This document shows positions 6,737-14,468 of a stretch of DNA of 36,688 bases, piece after piece (the stretch's first letter is position 1; every line of letters begins with the position of its first letter). The stretch is from IMG/VR virus record IMGVR_UViG_3300042868_011898, positions 1 through 36,688 of that record, one strand, 5' to 3'. The stretch is from a virus. Both the position numbers and the translations under genes were made by a program. Under the pieces are notes generated by a model that saw only the letters and a list, made by a program, of their open reading frames with translations, made no database searches and had not been told where the DNA came from.

Positions 6737-7735
6737 ATGAAAAATATTTTGAACGAAGAATTGGACAGAATGCAATATCTCTTTGGTTATAAGAAAGGGA
6801 TTGTTATTTCAGAACAGACTGAAATAAAACAAGGTTCTAAAGGTGACCCATACCAATACAAACAAGATGGTGATAAATATTATTACGCAAAGAAAACAGA
6901 AGGTACAAACGCTAACTGGATTGAGCAAAAAAGTCAAAAAGGAATTGACGCAATTAAAACAAAAATATTTAATAATTCATCTACTACCCCAACTAAAACT
7001 ACCACAACAGATACTGCAACAACCCCAATTGAAAAGGTAACAGCAACAGGTATAAACGTTCAATCGGTTTATGACCAACTTGCGGCAGGAAAGGAAAAAA
7101 TGAATAATCAAACCTTTAACACGTTTGCATATCTAGTAAAAGTTATTCCAGGTGCTGACTCAAGATTACCCGGTACAGGTAAAGTAGACGGAGTGGCTTC
7201 AACTTTAAAGGTAGAAGATTTTAAAGCTAAATTTCCTGATTATTCGTCATATAGATATGTACCAACACCTGAAGGTGGATTTAAACCGGGTATGGATGTT
7301 GAGTCGGGTGCGGTTTATGGAAAGGAACCTATAATTAAAGATACTCAAATATCTGCTGAAGACCAAATGAATCGAACGAAAAAAGACAATGAGGAGAAGG
7401 AAAATCTTGAAAACGAAAACATGATTCAAGAATGGTGTGATTCAAACGAAATATTGGTCGATGAAGAATGTTATCCTGTTGAGGGTATGGATTACAATCA
7501 AGCTAGAAGACAATCATCTATTGATGCTAGAGCAGATAAACATCCTTATAAAAGAGATGAATACTGGAATGAGGAAAATATGATTTATATTGCAATATAT
7601 GGATTTAAAAGTAGAAATAGAAAAGAATTGAAACAAAGAGAAGCTCAAAAGAACGAAAAAGAGACTCCATCAGAAAATCCAAACCCATCTAATCTACCTA
7701 AACAAGATTTTGATTCTGGTGAATATATTGCGTAA
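6737..7735 (+). CDS. Leader-peptide protein, 332 aa (LNEEL class)
   Basis: Leader MKNILNEELDRMQYLFGY followed by K-G-I-V-I-S-E-Q at about residues 20-27, near-identical to that of the next gene. After it come a lysine/tyrosine-rich block (G-D-P-Y-Q-Y-K), a Thr/Pro-rich linker at about 75-95, and a region containing P-G-A-D-S-R-L-P-G-T-G-K-V-D-G-V. The C-terminal third is highly charged. No enzyme motif is recognised. First gene of an operon with the genes at 7742, 8146 and 9245. Predicted head-internal protein by leader. Confidence 0.75.
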   Translation: MKNILNEELDRMQYLFGYKKGIVISEQTEIKQGSKGDPYQYKQDGDKYYYAKKTEGTNANWIEQKSQKGIDAIKTKIFNNSSTTPTKTTTTDTATTPIEKVTATGINVQSVYDQLAAGKEKMNNQTFNTFAYLVKVIPGADSRLPGTGKVDGVASTLKVEDFKAKFPDYSSYRYVPTPEGGFKPGMDVESGAVYGKEPIIKDTQISAEDQMNRTKKDNEEKENLENENMIQEWCDSNEILVDEECYPVEGMDYNQARRQSSIDARADKHPYKRDEYWNEENMIYIAIYGFKSRNRKELKQREAQKNEKETPSENPNPSNLPKQDFDSGEYIA

Positions 7736-7741
7736 AAAGTT

Positions 7742-8134
7742 ATGAAAAATTATTTAAACGAAGAATTAGGTAGAATGAAATTTCTTTTTTCTTATGATAA
7801 AGGAAAAGTTATTTCAGAACAAGAGTCTGATACTACTACCCCATCATTACCAAAGGCAGAACCGACAACTGAATTAGGGAATGTACCAAAATCAACTTGG
7901 GAGGAAATGCAAGAAACTGCAAATACTAAACCGAATTATTATACAGGTGTAGGAGAAAGTATGGACAGAAAATCTGCAAAATCAAAATCCCTGACAAATG
8001 CTCAATTGAATGCTTCAAAAAAATTAAATAAAACAGAAACTAATTTAACAACAAAAGAAATAAATGGATTACTGTCACAAAAAGGTGATGGTAATTACGT
8101 ATATCGTGCTTTATATTATATCACCCAAGTGTAA
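7742..8134 (+). CDS. Leader-peptide protein, 130 aa (LNEEL class)
   Basis: Leader MKNYLNEELGRMKFLFSY followed by K-G-K-V-I-S-E-Q, paralogous to the leader of the 6737 protein. The mature part is short, polar and rich in Thr, Lys and Asn, with no recognised domain. It starts 6 nt after the preceding stop, so it is in the same operon. Function unknown. Confidence 0.7.
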   Translation: MKNYLNEELGRMKFLFSYDKGKVISEQESDTTTPSLPKAEPTTELGNVPKSTWEEMQETANTKPNYYTGVGESMDRKSAKSKSLTNAQLNASKKLNKTETNLTTKEINGLLSQKGDGNYVYRALYYITQV

Positions 8135-8145
8135 AAAAAATTTAT

Positions 8146-9258
8146 ATGAGAAACCTGTTAACTGAGGTACAAAGAATTAAACAAATGATTGGTGTTCCAT
8201 TGAATGAGATGGCAAAACCATCTGAACACCATATTAAATCTATACAGACAATTTTAAGTGTTAATGGTCTTTTAAAAAAAGAGTCCGAATCACTTTTTAA
8301 CCAAATTGTGGAACTCGCTGATGACCAAGTTATAAATTTTGATTTATTAGAACATGGTGTTAAAAACACATTACTCAAAAAAGGTGACAAGTATGTGTCG
8401 ATTGTTAAATATTTTGAAAAAGTTCTTGGTTCTTTAAAGGACAGAGAACCTGATTCATATGAAATTGAGCCAGAACAAGATGACTATAGTTTTGAACCTG
8501 AGGAACCATCAATATTAAAGAAAAAAGTCTTTAGAAAAGAATTATATTACTTACAAGTAGAACTTCTTAAACTTCAAGAATGGTTAATGGAAACAGGTAA
8601 AACAGTTATAATTGTTTTTGAAGGAAGAGATTCTGCAGGTAAAGGTTCAACTATCAAAAAATTTACTGAGAATTTAAATCCAAGATATTTTAATATTATC
8701 GCTCTTGGTATCCCATCTCCTGAGGAAAGACAAGATTGGTTTGGAAGATATAAAAAACATATTAAACCTGGTATGATTAATTTCTTTGACAGAAGTTGGT
8801 ATAACAGAGGTCTTGTTGAACCTGTAATGGGATATGGTTCTGAAGAAGAATATGAACATTTTATGGAAAATGTTGAGAGTTTTGAAAATGAATTAGTTGA
8901 GAAAGGAGACTATCTCTTTAAATTATGGTTCTCAATTGATAAGGAAACTCAAGCAAGACGATTTGATATGAGACAAAAATCACCACTCAAATATTGGAAG
9001 TATTCTCCAAATGATTCCAAGATGCAAGATATGTGGGAAAGGTTTACTGAATTTAAACAAAGACTATTTGATAAGACATCTACAATAAACCATCCTTGGA
9101 TTGTTTTAGACGCAAATGATAAAAAAGTATCGGGATTGAATGCAATTAGATATGTGTTACAAAACATCCCTTATGAAAATAAAAATGAAGAATTATTGGG
9201 TAAGGATTTTCCTGAAGCAATGGCCGTTTTAAAACCTGAAACAAATGAAAATAATTGA
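8146..9258 (+). CDS. ppk2: Polyphosphate kinase 2 (PPK2 family) with leader peptide
   Basis: 370 aa. Residues about 128-345 are a PPK2 domain: Walker A F-E-G-R-D-S-A-G-K-G-S (about 152-162), Walker B/lid F-F-D-R-S-W-Y-N-R-G-L-V-E-P-V-M-G (about 212-228), then W-F-S-I-D-K-E-T-Q-A-R-R-F and a typical W-K-Y-S-P-N-D segment. These enzymes move phosphate between polyphosphate and (d)NDP/NMP. The extra 120-residue N-terminus begins MRNLLTEVQRIKQMIGVPLNE, which fits the window's leader pattern (L-N-E), followed by an acidic linker. Its operon neighbours are leader proteins and a lysozyme. A leader on a metabolic enzyme suggests delivery into the host cell with the DNA; that is inference. Confidence 0.93.
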   Translation: MRNLLTEVQRIKQMIGVPLNEMAKPSEHHIKSIQTILSVNGLLKKESESLFNQIVELADDQVINFDLLEHGVKNTLLKKGDKYVSIVKYFEKVLGSLKDREPDSYEIEPEQDDYSFEPEEPSILKKKVFRKELYYLQVELLKLQEWLMETGKTVIIVFEGRDSAGKGSTIKKFTENLNPRYFNIIALGIPSPEERQDWFGRYKKHIKPGMINFFDRSWYNRGLVEPVMGYGSEEEYEHFMENVESFENELVEKGDYLFKLWFSIDKETQARRFDMRQKSPLKYWKYSPNDSKMQDMWERFTEFKQRLFDKTSTINHPWIVLDANDKKVSGLNAIRYVLQNIPYENKNEELLGKDFPEAMAVLKPETNENN

Positions 9259-10135
9259 TATTTTACAAAAAATAATATTAAAAGAGCAGGAAGGTTCAGA
9301 CCCTAAAAATGCTGATGCATACCCTGACCAAGATGAGTGGGGATTTGATGACGCTTGGACTTGGGGTGAATGGAAAATTTACTATGACGCTCTTGTTAAA
9401 AAAAATGGAGAAACTTCTGCAAAAAAGAGGTTTTTAAAATATTGGGAGGTAGTCCAAGAAGGGACTGGAGTTGTAGGTGATGATGGGATGGACCCAAATT
9501 GGTTTAAAAAGAAAGAAATGTGGAACGGTAAAAAAAATAGACCTTACACAAGACAAGAATTTGAAGATACTTTAAAATATAATGAGAAATACAGTAAATC
9601 TTCTTCATCAAATTCAGAGTTAGTAACAGGAGTTTCAAACAAACTTGTAGAATATGTTAAAAAAGAAGAATTTTTTGTTAAGTGTGTATATGATGACGCA
9701 AATGGAACTCCTTGTATAAGAAAGGATTTTAATGCTTGTTGTCTAAAGGGTAGAAAACCAAAAGGAATTGCAACTATTGGGTATGGTACCGTATATTATC
9801 CTGATGGGACCAAGGTTACCCCATCCGATAAAGATGTTTCAATTGAAACTGCAACCAAATATCTAAAAGTAACTTTAGATACGATAGCTAAAAAATTACT
9901 TAAAATATACCCAAATCTAAACCAACAACAACTTGATGGTATGGCCTCTTTATGTTATAATGTCGGATTTGCTGGATGTACATCAAAGGCCCCTAATTTG
10001 TCTGCGGCAATTAAGAAGAACCCAAATTCCAAAACTAACCCTAAAATAAAACCAAATTTTTTAGATTTTGCAAATGCTAAAAGAAGAACTGATGAGTTTG
10101 GGATATATCATAGTGGAAATTATCCAACTGCATAA
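9245..10135 (+). CDS. GH24 (T4-type) lysozyme with leader peptide
   Basis: 296 aa. The leader MKIIDILQKIILKEQ ends in L-K-E-Q. Residues about 20-115 are an unidentified Trp-rich region. Residues about 125-296 resemble phage lysozymes: catalytic Glu in V-K-K-E-E-F-F, then G-I-A-T-I-G-Y-G-T with P-D-G-T, and the helix L-D-G-M-A-S-L-C-Y-N-V-G-F-x-G-C. It hydrolyses peptidoglycan between MurNAc and GlcNAc. It overlaps the PPK2 gene by 14 nt. The leader suggests a head-packaged entry enzyme rather than a lysis endolysin, though dual use is possible. Confidence 0.85.
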   Translation: MKIIDILQKIILKEQEGSDPKNADAYPDQDEWGFDDAWTWGEWKIYYDALVKKNGETSAKKRFLKYWEVVQEGTGVVGDDGMDPNWFKKKEMWNGKKNRPYTRQEFEDTLKYNEKYSKSSSSNSELVTGVSNKLVEYVKKEEFFVKCVYDDANGTPCIRKDFNACCLKGRKPKGIATIGYGTVYYPDGTKVTPSDKDVSIETATKYLKVTLDTIAKKLLKIYPNLNQQQLDGMASLCYNVGFAGCTSKAPNLSAAIKKNPNSKTNPKIKPNFLDFANAKRRTDEFGIYHSGNYPTA

Positions 10136-10143
10136 TATTTATA
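10136..10143 (+). promoter_or_regulatory. TATTTATA late promoter
   Basis: Located 4 nt before the ATG at 10148. Confidence 0.5.
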
Positions 10144-10147
10144 TAAT

Positions 10148-10468
10148 ATGGGAAAGCAAATTAAATTAACAGAAAGTCAATTAGATAAGATAGTTAATCA
10201 TCTAATGAACGAAAATGCAAGATATGTGATGTCTTTTGATGAATTTATGAGACATAAGAATAAAGACCAGCAATATACTTGTGGGTATGAAAACTTATGT
10301 TTCTTAGTTCACGATGGAAATTACCAAATAGATTTGGGTGAAAAATTCCATGAAAAACACAAAATTCCAAATGGAGTGGGAGGGACTATCTATCACGATG
10401 GAAATAATGTTTATTTCTGCCCTGATTTTGGTGACGATAGACCAAAAAGAACAATTCAGGTTGCTTAA
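10148..10468 (+). CDS. Leader-peptide protein, 106 aa (LTESQL class)
   Basis: Leader MGKQIKLTESQLDKIVNHL followed by M-N-E-N, the same class as the 1735 and 25360 proteins. The mature part is about 84 aa with paired features (C-G-Y-E-N-L-C, then H-D-G-N-Y and H-D-G-N-N-V-Y) that look like two beta-hairpins. No function recognised. Its stop overlaps the convergent minus-strand gene by 4 nt. Confidence 0.72.
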   Translation: MGKQIKLTESQLDKIVNHLMNENARYVMSFDEFMRHKNKDQQYTCGYENLCFLVHDGNYQIDLGEKFHEKHKIPNGVGGTIYHDGNNVYFCPDFGDDRPKRTIQVA

Positions 10469-11133
10469 ACCTGAATTGTCAATATACTAAAATTACGAAG
10501 CTCTTCGGTATTCCATTGGTGGTCAATTGAATATTCTTTACTTTTTAAGTTAAATGTTATGTTTCCTTGAGAGCCCTCGTTGATTTCCCAACCACCAAAG
10601 TCTTCAAGAACAGTATAACAATAATCTTCAATTTCTGATGGTGTTGGAACAGTATCTCCACCAAGTTCCATATCACTTTCAATATAACCACTATCCCCAC
10701 CACCAGTATATGTACAAACTATTTTAGTTACAGAATATTCTTTAAAGATTTTATCAAAAACTTCTTCAGGAATTTCTCCACTACTTCCAGCATCATCATA
10801 ATTACGAACAGAGAAATTACAATTAACGTCAATTGTTTTACTTAAACAATCAAAATCAAAATCTATTGAGAAATAATCAAGGTCATCTTGGTCGTGAAAT
10901 TCATCATTCTCAAAATTATCTGTGTCAATATTATCTAATATTCTTTCCATTAGTAACTCAACTGGTTTGAATTTTTCAATTCTTCTTCCATTTGTATAAA
11001 CATCACCTCCATAAGTGAAGCTACCGTATTCAAAATAACAAGTTGCATTTGCGGTGGTTGACCCAAAACTTCTAATATATATAAAATATTGTGATAAGGA
11101 TTTCTTGTCCTCAGGTGTTAATTGTATTTCCAT
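10465..11133 (-). CDS. Unknown acidic protein, 222 aa
   Basis: The start at 11133 (MEIQLTPEDKK) is chosen because a TATTTATA box lies 3 nt upstream; a longer frame to 11184 would run through the promoter. The protein is strongly acidic, rich in Asp, Tyr and Phe, with repeated beta-like segments and a glycine motif T-G-G-G-D-S-G-Y. No leader, signal or membrane segment. Function unknown. Confidence 0.65.
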   Translation of the reverse strand: MEIQLTPEDKKSLSQYFIYIRSFGSTTANATCYFEYGSFTYGGDVYTNGRRIEKFKPVELLMERILDNIDTDNFENDEFHDQDDLDYFSIDFDFDCLSKTIDVNCNFSVRNYDDAGSSGEIPEEVFDKIFKEYSVTKIVCTYTGGGDSGYIESDMELGGDTVPTPSEIEDYCYTVLEDFGGWEINEGSQGNITFNLKSKEYSIDHQWNTEELRNFSILTIQV

Positions 11134-11136
11134 ATC

Positions 11137-11144
11137 TATAAATA
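11137..11144 (-). promoter_or_regulatory. TATTTATA late promoter
   Basis: Minus-strand TATTTATA, 3 nt before the ATG at 11133. Confidence 0.5.
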
Positions 11145-11498
11145 TTATTTGTCTCTGTTTAGTTTCGCAGACTTCATCATCCACTTAGGTCTTTCTTTAT
11201 TTTCCAAAGACTCAATCCACTCTTTTGCAGTTGGGACATACCCATCGCAGTCCTCTCTTACGTGCATTTCCCCAACATATCTTGTGTATACTATTTTACC
11301 ATCAGAATTAATGAATGATTGACCAAAAATCTTTTCCATTTCAAATATACCTTCAGAGTGGTGACGAAACATTCTATGGATTGAATGACAAATCCATCCC
11401 TTTGTTTCATCCATCCAATTATGCATTGGTAAATAATCTTCAACTTTTCCACCCCATATTTTAACTGAGGATTCTGCGTGTTCAATTGGGTGAGCCAT
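11145..11498 (-). CDS. DUF6915-like conserved protein
   Basis: 117 aa starting M-A-H-P-I-E-H-A-x-S-S. It has G-G-K-x-E-D-Y-L-P-M-H-N-W-M-D-E-T-K, then R-H-H-S-E-G-I-F and Y-V-G-E-M-H-V-R-E-D. This matches a small His-rich family common in phages and bacteria that I recall as DUF6915. The conserved histidines suggest metal binding, but no activity is known to me. It overlaps the upstream gene by 17 nt and probably shares its transcript. Confidence 0.8.
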   Translation of the reverse strand: MAHPIEHAESSVKIWGGKVEDYLPMHNWMDETKGWICHSIHRMFRHHSEGIFEMEKIFGQSFINSDGKIVYTRYVGEMHVREDCDGYVPTAKEWIESLENKERPKWMMKSAKLNRDK

Positions 11499-11769
11499 TT
11501 TCTATTTGTTTTATTGATGATGTTATTTGTAGTTCTTTACCTATTGCAAATAATCTAAAGGAATCCATTACAAGTTGCTCAAGAGCAAAGGGAAATAAAT
11601 CAAGATACTTATCAACATCCTCAACATATAATGTGACGGAACAAGATAAGAATTTCCCAGTAGTGGAATATGTGAAATTTTCAACAATAACTTTCGCATC
11701 TTTTCCAAATAACTCATTTAATTCTCTCTTATGTACTTTATTTATTGTGGTTTGAATATGTGTTTTCAA
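11482..11769 (-). CDS. Unknown small protein, 95 aa, TTG start
   Basis: The frame opens with TTG at 11769 (reading M-K-T-H-I-Q) and has no earlier ATG; the next in-frame Met is far downstream. It overlaps the upstream gene by 32 nt and the downstream one by 17 nt. The composition (aromatic strands, K-rich helices) looks coding, and it fits the run of overlapping minus-strand genes here. No function recognised; the start is uncertain. Confidence 0.5.
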   Translation of the reverse strand: MKTHIQTTINKVHKRELNELFGKDAKVIVENFTYSTTGKFLSCSVTLYVEDVDKYLDLFPFALEQLVMDSFRLFAIGKELQITSSIKQIENGSPN

Positions 11770-12118
11770 GTTTCAATTCCATTTTAAATACTTGTATTCT
11801 TTTATTAACTATAATTTTAATGTAGTGTTTTATTTCTTTTTTTATTTTATCAAAATTTATTTCCGAACTTTCTTTGAAAATTGGGGATTGTAAAAAAGTT
11901 TGGGGTATCTTATCCTCAAAAATAAAAAGTTCTTGTAATGATTCAGTTAAATTAAATTTTAACTTAAAAGATTCTGAATCCGTTACAATTTGAATATCAA
12001 CATCAATTCTATTATCTTTTACTTCTTGTAAATTAACAACCTCAATTCTTTTTATTAAAAGATAGTCAGGTATGACATATTTATTTAAATAATACTCAAG
12101 TAAAATTTTTCTATCCAT
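11738..12118 (-). CDS. Unknown protein, 126 aa
   Basis: ATG at 12118. The protein alternates beta strands (I-D-V-D-I-Q-I-V, F-K-L-K-F-N-L) with lysine-rich helices and has no signal or membrane segment. Its start codon lies only 5 bp from the oppositely directed start at 12124, so its promoter must lie inside the neighbouring gene or it is translated from a longer transcript. Function unknown. Confidence 0.55.
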   Translation of the reverse strand: MDRKILLEYYLNKYVIPDYLLIKRIEVVNLQEVKDNRIDVDIQIVTDSESFKLKFNLTESLQELFIFEDKIPQTFLQSPIFKESSEINFDKIKKEIKHYIKIIVNKRIQVFKMELKLENTYSNHNK

Positions 12119-12123
12119 TTGTA

Positions 12124-12426
12124 ATGAATTATAGTAAAGAAAAAGAACAATTTCAAAAAGTTTTTGGGGGAATTCTAAAAAGAAGGTATAAAAGCATTGT
12201 TGAAGTTGAAGTTAATCCTGAAGATTTTGAGGAGATAATGGAGTATGGAAAAGATTATCCTTTCAGAACATTGGGAGTTACTGTTAACTGGAAAGTTCAA
12301 GTTTCAATTAAGAATAATGAAACTTTTGGTAATCTTTCATCTCTTGGTCAAGATATATTTCATGCAATGTTTAAAATAAAAGGCGTTGTGCCGTGGATTC
12401 ATTTGGAAACAAATTATGAAAGTTAA
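12124..12426 (+). CDS. Unknown small protein, 100 aa
   Basis: ATG at 12124, divergent from the 12118 gene with a 5-bp gap. Helix at 4-20, then strands I-V-E-V-E-V and L-G-V-T-V-N-W-K-V-Q-V. It overlaps the next gene by 11 nt, suggesting a three-gene plus-strand operon (12124, 12416, 12726). Function unknown. Confidence 0.55.
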   Translation: MNYSKEKEQFQKVFGGILKRRYKSIVEVEVNPEDFEEIMEYGKDYPFRTLGVTVNWKVQVSIKNNETFGNLSSLGQDIFHAMFKIKGVVPWIHLETNYES

Positions 12427-12748
12427 TATTAAAAATAGTAGTACAGTTGATTCTAATAAATTAGAAATTATTACGAATTTTATTGGGTTCTGTCACCAAA
12501 ATTCTCCAATCAAAAAAATTGTTGAGGTTGTCTTAGTAGATTTTACATCTGATGAATTATTTAACGGAAAATTTTATTTTATTGTCCAAAATAAAAGTGT
12601 TAAAGAAATTTTAGATTACATAGCATCAATTTGGATTGATGAATTTTCATTTCAAAAAAAAATATCGGTTTCAGGACCTGAAAAAGAATTAATGGTTAAA
12701 TTCTTTTTAGAAAAATTTCCTAATTATGAGAATTTTCTTTACATTTGA
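12416..12748 (+). CDS. Unknown small protein, 110 aa
   Basis: ATG at 12416 is chosen over an upstream TTG at 12386, which would lie deep inside the preceding gene. Mixed alpha/beta pattern (K-K-I-V-E-V-V-L-V-D-F-T-S-D-E-L). Similar in size and pattern to its neighbours, so they may be divergent paralogs. Function unknown. Confidence 0.55.
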   Translation: MKVNIKNSSTVDSNKLEIITNFIGFCHQNSPIKKIVEVVLVDFTSDELFNGKFYFIVQNKSVKEILDYIASIWIDEFSFQKKISVSGPEKELMVKFFLEKFPNYENFLYI

Positions 12749-12944
12749 CATTATTAATGACCATTATATCAAGATAAACAAGTGTATTCACTCGTCAAAA
12801 ACAACTGCTCAGTTTGAATCCTGTGAAAAACTTATTTCTAATTTTGAAAATCTATTTTTAACTAAAAAAGGTAAATATACCAAAAAATTAGTAAAAAATT
12901 TGATTCATGATTTATCATTCGCTAAAGAAAAACTTCTCAAATAA
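12726..12944 (+). CDS. Unknown small basic protein, 72 aa
   Basis: ATG at 12726 overlaps the previous gene by 23 nt. The protein is mostly helical with a lysine-rich C-terminal half and two cysteines. It ends a few bases before a convergent minus-strand gene. Function unknown. Confidence 0.5.
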   Translation: MRIFFTFDIINDHYIKINKCIHSSKTTAQFESCEKLISNFENLFLTKKGKYTKKLVKNLIHDLSFAKEKLLK

Positions 12945-12947
12945 CCA

Positions 12948-13508
12948 TTACTCAGGTTTAAAAAATAGATTCTTCATTGAAAATTTTGGTGGCTTCATAT
13001 CCATTATAATTGCCGCTTCAGCAACAATAACAAGTGTTGCAACAGGAACCCAAGCACCAGTGACTACACCGACAACAACACCCGTAATTAAAATACCTTC
13101 ACCAATTGCGGCCTTTCTCCAACTTTTCTTTTTGACTTTTTCTTGGGCTAAACTATCTTGAGCCATTTCTTTTAATTCTTCTTCTTTATTTGCCCTATTT
13201 GTTTGTTCAACTGCGACCGAATCTAAAACTGTGTAGATATCATATAACTTAAAAAATGAATTTCTTGATAACTCTAATGCTTCAGTACAATTTAAAGAGT
13301 ATTCATACATTGAATCCAAATTACTTTTGAAAATCTCCTTGTATTCCAAGTTCTTTAGGATTTCTACCTCCTGTTTTCTCGTAAAGAACACTCCAGTATC
13401 TCCCTGATATATTATCCTCTTGGGAATAAGATTTGCTTGCCCAAACACTGTCACGCTGAGCATCAGAATAGAAAATAATATTGTTAACTTTTTTAGTGTC
13501 TGTTTCAT
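12948..13508 (-). CDS. Secreted/membrane protein overlapping a spanin-like gene
   Basis: 186 aa. Signal peptide MKQTLKKLTILFSILMLS with cleavage near V-F-G-Q. A long helical, coiled-coil-prone region spans about residues 45-125, then one or two hydrophobic segments at about 137-170 (G-E-G-I-L-I-T-G-V-V-V-G-V-V). It has no lipobox Cys. Its first 188 nt overlap the 3' part of the upstream spanin-like gene in another frame, as in overlapping Rz/Rz1 pairs. A TM segment near the C-terminus plus an exported N-terminus recalls unimolecular spanins, but this is not established. Confidence 0.65.
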   Translation of the reverse strand: MKQTLKKLTILFSILMLSVTVFGQANLIPKRIIYQGDTGVFFTRKQEVEILKNLEYKEIFKSNLDSMYEYSLNCTEALELSRNSFFKLYDIYTVLDSVAVEQTNRANKEEELKEMAQDSLAQEKVKKKSWRKAAIGEGILITGVVVGVVTGAWVPVATLVIVAEAAIIMDMKPPKFSMKNLFFKPE

Positions 13509-13752
13509 TTTTTTTGATTATGTTATTTATTATAGTAGTTTGCTTATTGTCATAGGCATTTTGTAGTTCTACGGTTTCATCGACTAATTTTTCCACAGAG
13601 TCTCTTAACTCTTTAATTTTTTCTAAAGTTTTGTTTGGTTGTTTAGGAGGATGATTCTCAACTTCAATAATTCTTTTGTGTTGTACATACATTAGAACTG
13701 CTAAAATTAAAATTACCAACACATACCAATATTTTTTTAATATGTCAATCAT
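13321..13752 (-). CDS. i-spanin-like (Rz-like) membrane protein
   Basis: 143 aa with one N-terminal TM segment (about residues 9-25, Y-W-Y-V-L-V-I-L-I-L-A-V-L) and a periplasmic helical domain (K-E-L-R-D-S-V-E-K-L-V-D-E). Topology and position fit Rz inner-membrane spanins, which join with an outer-membrane partner to disrupt the envelope at lysis. It starts at the stop of the holin-like gene (1-nt overlap) and overlaps the next secreted-protein gene by 188 nt out of frame. The order holin, spanin-like, overlapping secreted protein forms a lysis cassette. Confidence 0.65.
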   Translation of the reverse strand: MIDILKKYWYVLVILILAVLMYVQHKRIIEVENHPPKQPNKTLEKIKELRDSVEKLVDETVELQNAYDNKQTTIINNIIKKNETDTKKVNNIIFYSDAQRDSVWASKSYSQEDNISGRYWSVLYEKTGGRNPKELGIQGDFQK

Positions 13753-14018
13753 TACATTGGAGATTGTTCGTTTATTGTTTGTTCTTTTGATGGCTTTTTA
13801 AATATTGATTCAACTACCGTTAACCCAAGTCCTCCACCTGAAATTAATGCTAATGCATCAAACATATATTCAGGTAATTCATAGTCGGTAAATGCCCCAA
13901 TATAACAAAATGTAATCAAATTTAATAAAGTGAAAATACTTACGACTCTTTTTGATGAAACTGCTGAATTTGATGATAATAGTTTCCCAAACCAATTAGT
14001 GTTTTTTTCCTTGGACAT
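13752..14018 (-). CDS. Holin-like two-TM protein of the lysis cassette
   Basis: 88 aa. Basic N-terminus with S-S-K-R-V-V-S-I-F (about 21-29), first TM about 25-45, second TM about 57-73 (glycine-rich, G-G-G-L-G-L-T-V-V-E), and a polar tail. This pattern matches small phage holins of Bacteroidetes phages. It resembles the 1439 protein, giving two holin-like proteins in the window. It lies directly before the spanin-like gene. A TATTTAAA variant lies about 15 nt upstream. Confidence 0.7.
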   Translation of the reverse strand: MSKEKNTNWFGKLLSSNSAVSSKRVVSIFTLLNLITFCYIGAFTDYELPEYMFDALALISGGGLGLTVVESIFKKPSKEQTINEQSPM

Positions 14019-14038
14019 AGTATGTTATTTTAAATATT

Positions 14039-14170
14039 TTATCGGCCTTGACCGCGATATGGTTTTTTGTAGTTTTTTGACCTTTTGTTAGCTGTAAACT
14101 TTTTTGTTGACTTATTTGATTTCTTTACTCCAAAAGTTACTTTTTGAGCCCCTGCTGATTTTGTTGCCAT
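14039..14170 (-). CDS. Very small, strongly basic protein, 43 aa
   Basis: ATG at 14170, stop TAA at 14039-14041. The product begins MATKSAGAQKVTFGVKKSNK and ends K-P-Y-R-G-Q-G-R; about a third of its residues are Lys or Arg and there are no acidic residues. A minus-strand TATTTATA box lies 16 nt upstream, which supports expression. Such proteins often bind nucleic acid or are head/DNA-associated; that is inference. It lies just upstream of the lysis cassette. Confidence 0.65.
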   Translation of the reverse strand: MATKSAGAQKVTFGVKKSNKSTKKFTANKRSKNYKKPYRGQGR

Positions 14171-14186
14171 AATATTTTAGTTTACT

Positions 14187-14194
14187 TATAAATA
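14187..14194 (-). promoter_or_regulatory. TATTTATA late promoter (minus)
   Basis: Minus-strand box for the small basic gene starting at 14170. It forms a divergent pair with 14201-14208. Confidence 0.5.
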
Positions 14195-14200
14195 TTATAG

Positions 14201-14208
14201 TATTTATA
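14201..14208 (+). promoter_or_regulatory. TATTTATA late promoter (plus)
   Basis: Plus-strand box, 53 nt before the ATG at 14262; a mirror of the minus-strand box at 14187-14194. Confidence 0.45.
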
Positions 14209-14261
14209 AATTGATATCCGTCCTTAAATGGGCATAAAATGTAAATCCAAATAAATGGATA

Positions 14262-14468
14262 ATGACAACTTGGAAACAGACGCTTCACAAGAATTTGGCG
14301 ACAGTATCTTTAGTAATCGCAACTTTCTTAAACCCTCTTGGGTTCGACGTGCTGTTCAAAATGGTAATGGACTCGACAGGTTCATACTGGAGTACTACAA
14401 TTATATTTTATTGCGTCTCAGCATTATTTTTTGGATTGTATTTTTTGTTGAAAAAATTAATTAAATGA
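14262..14468 (+). CDS. Small two-TM membrane protein, 68 aa
   Basis: Two hydrophobic segments (about residues 14-31 and 45-63) flanked by Lys, ending F-L-L-K-K-L-I-K. It overlaps the next gene by ATGA, typical of coupled genes. The other reading frame here (ATG at 14255, ending at 14464) is less convincing. It may be a third holin-like or a virion membrane protein. Function unknown. Confidence 0.6.
   Translation: MTTWKQTLHKNLATVSLVIATFLNPLGFDVLFKMVMDSTGSYWSTTIIFYCVSALFFGLYFLLKKLIK

Noticed and set aside
14255-14464. Alternative reading frame giving a 69-aa protein
   Set aside because: The frame at 14262-14468 has a clean two-TM pattern and an ATGA coupling to the next gene; the 14255 frame is probably its shadow.
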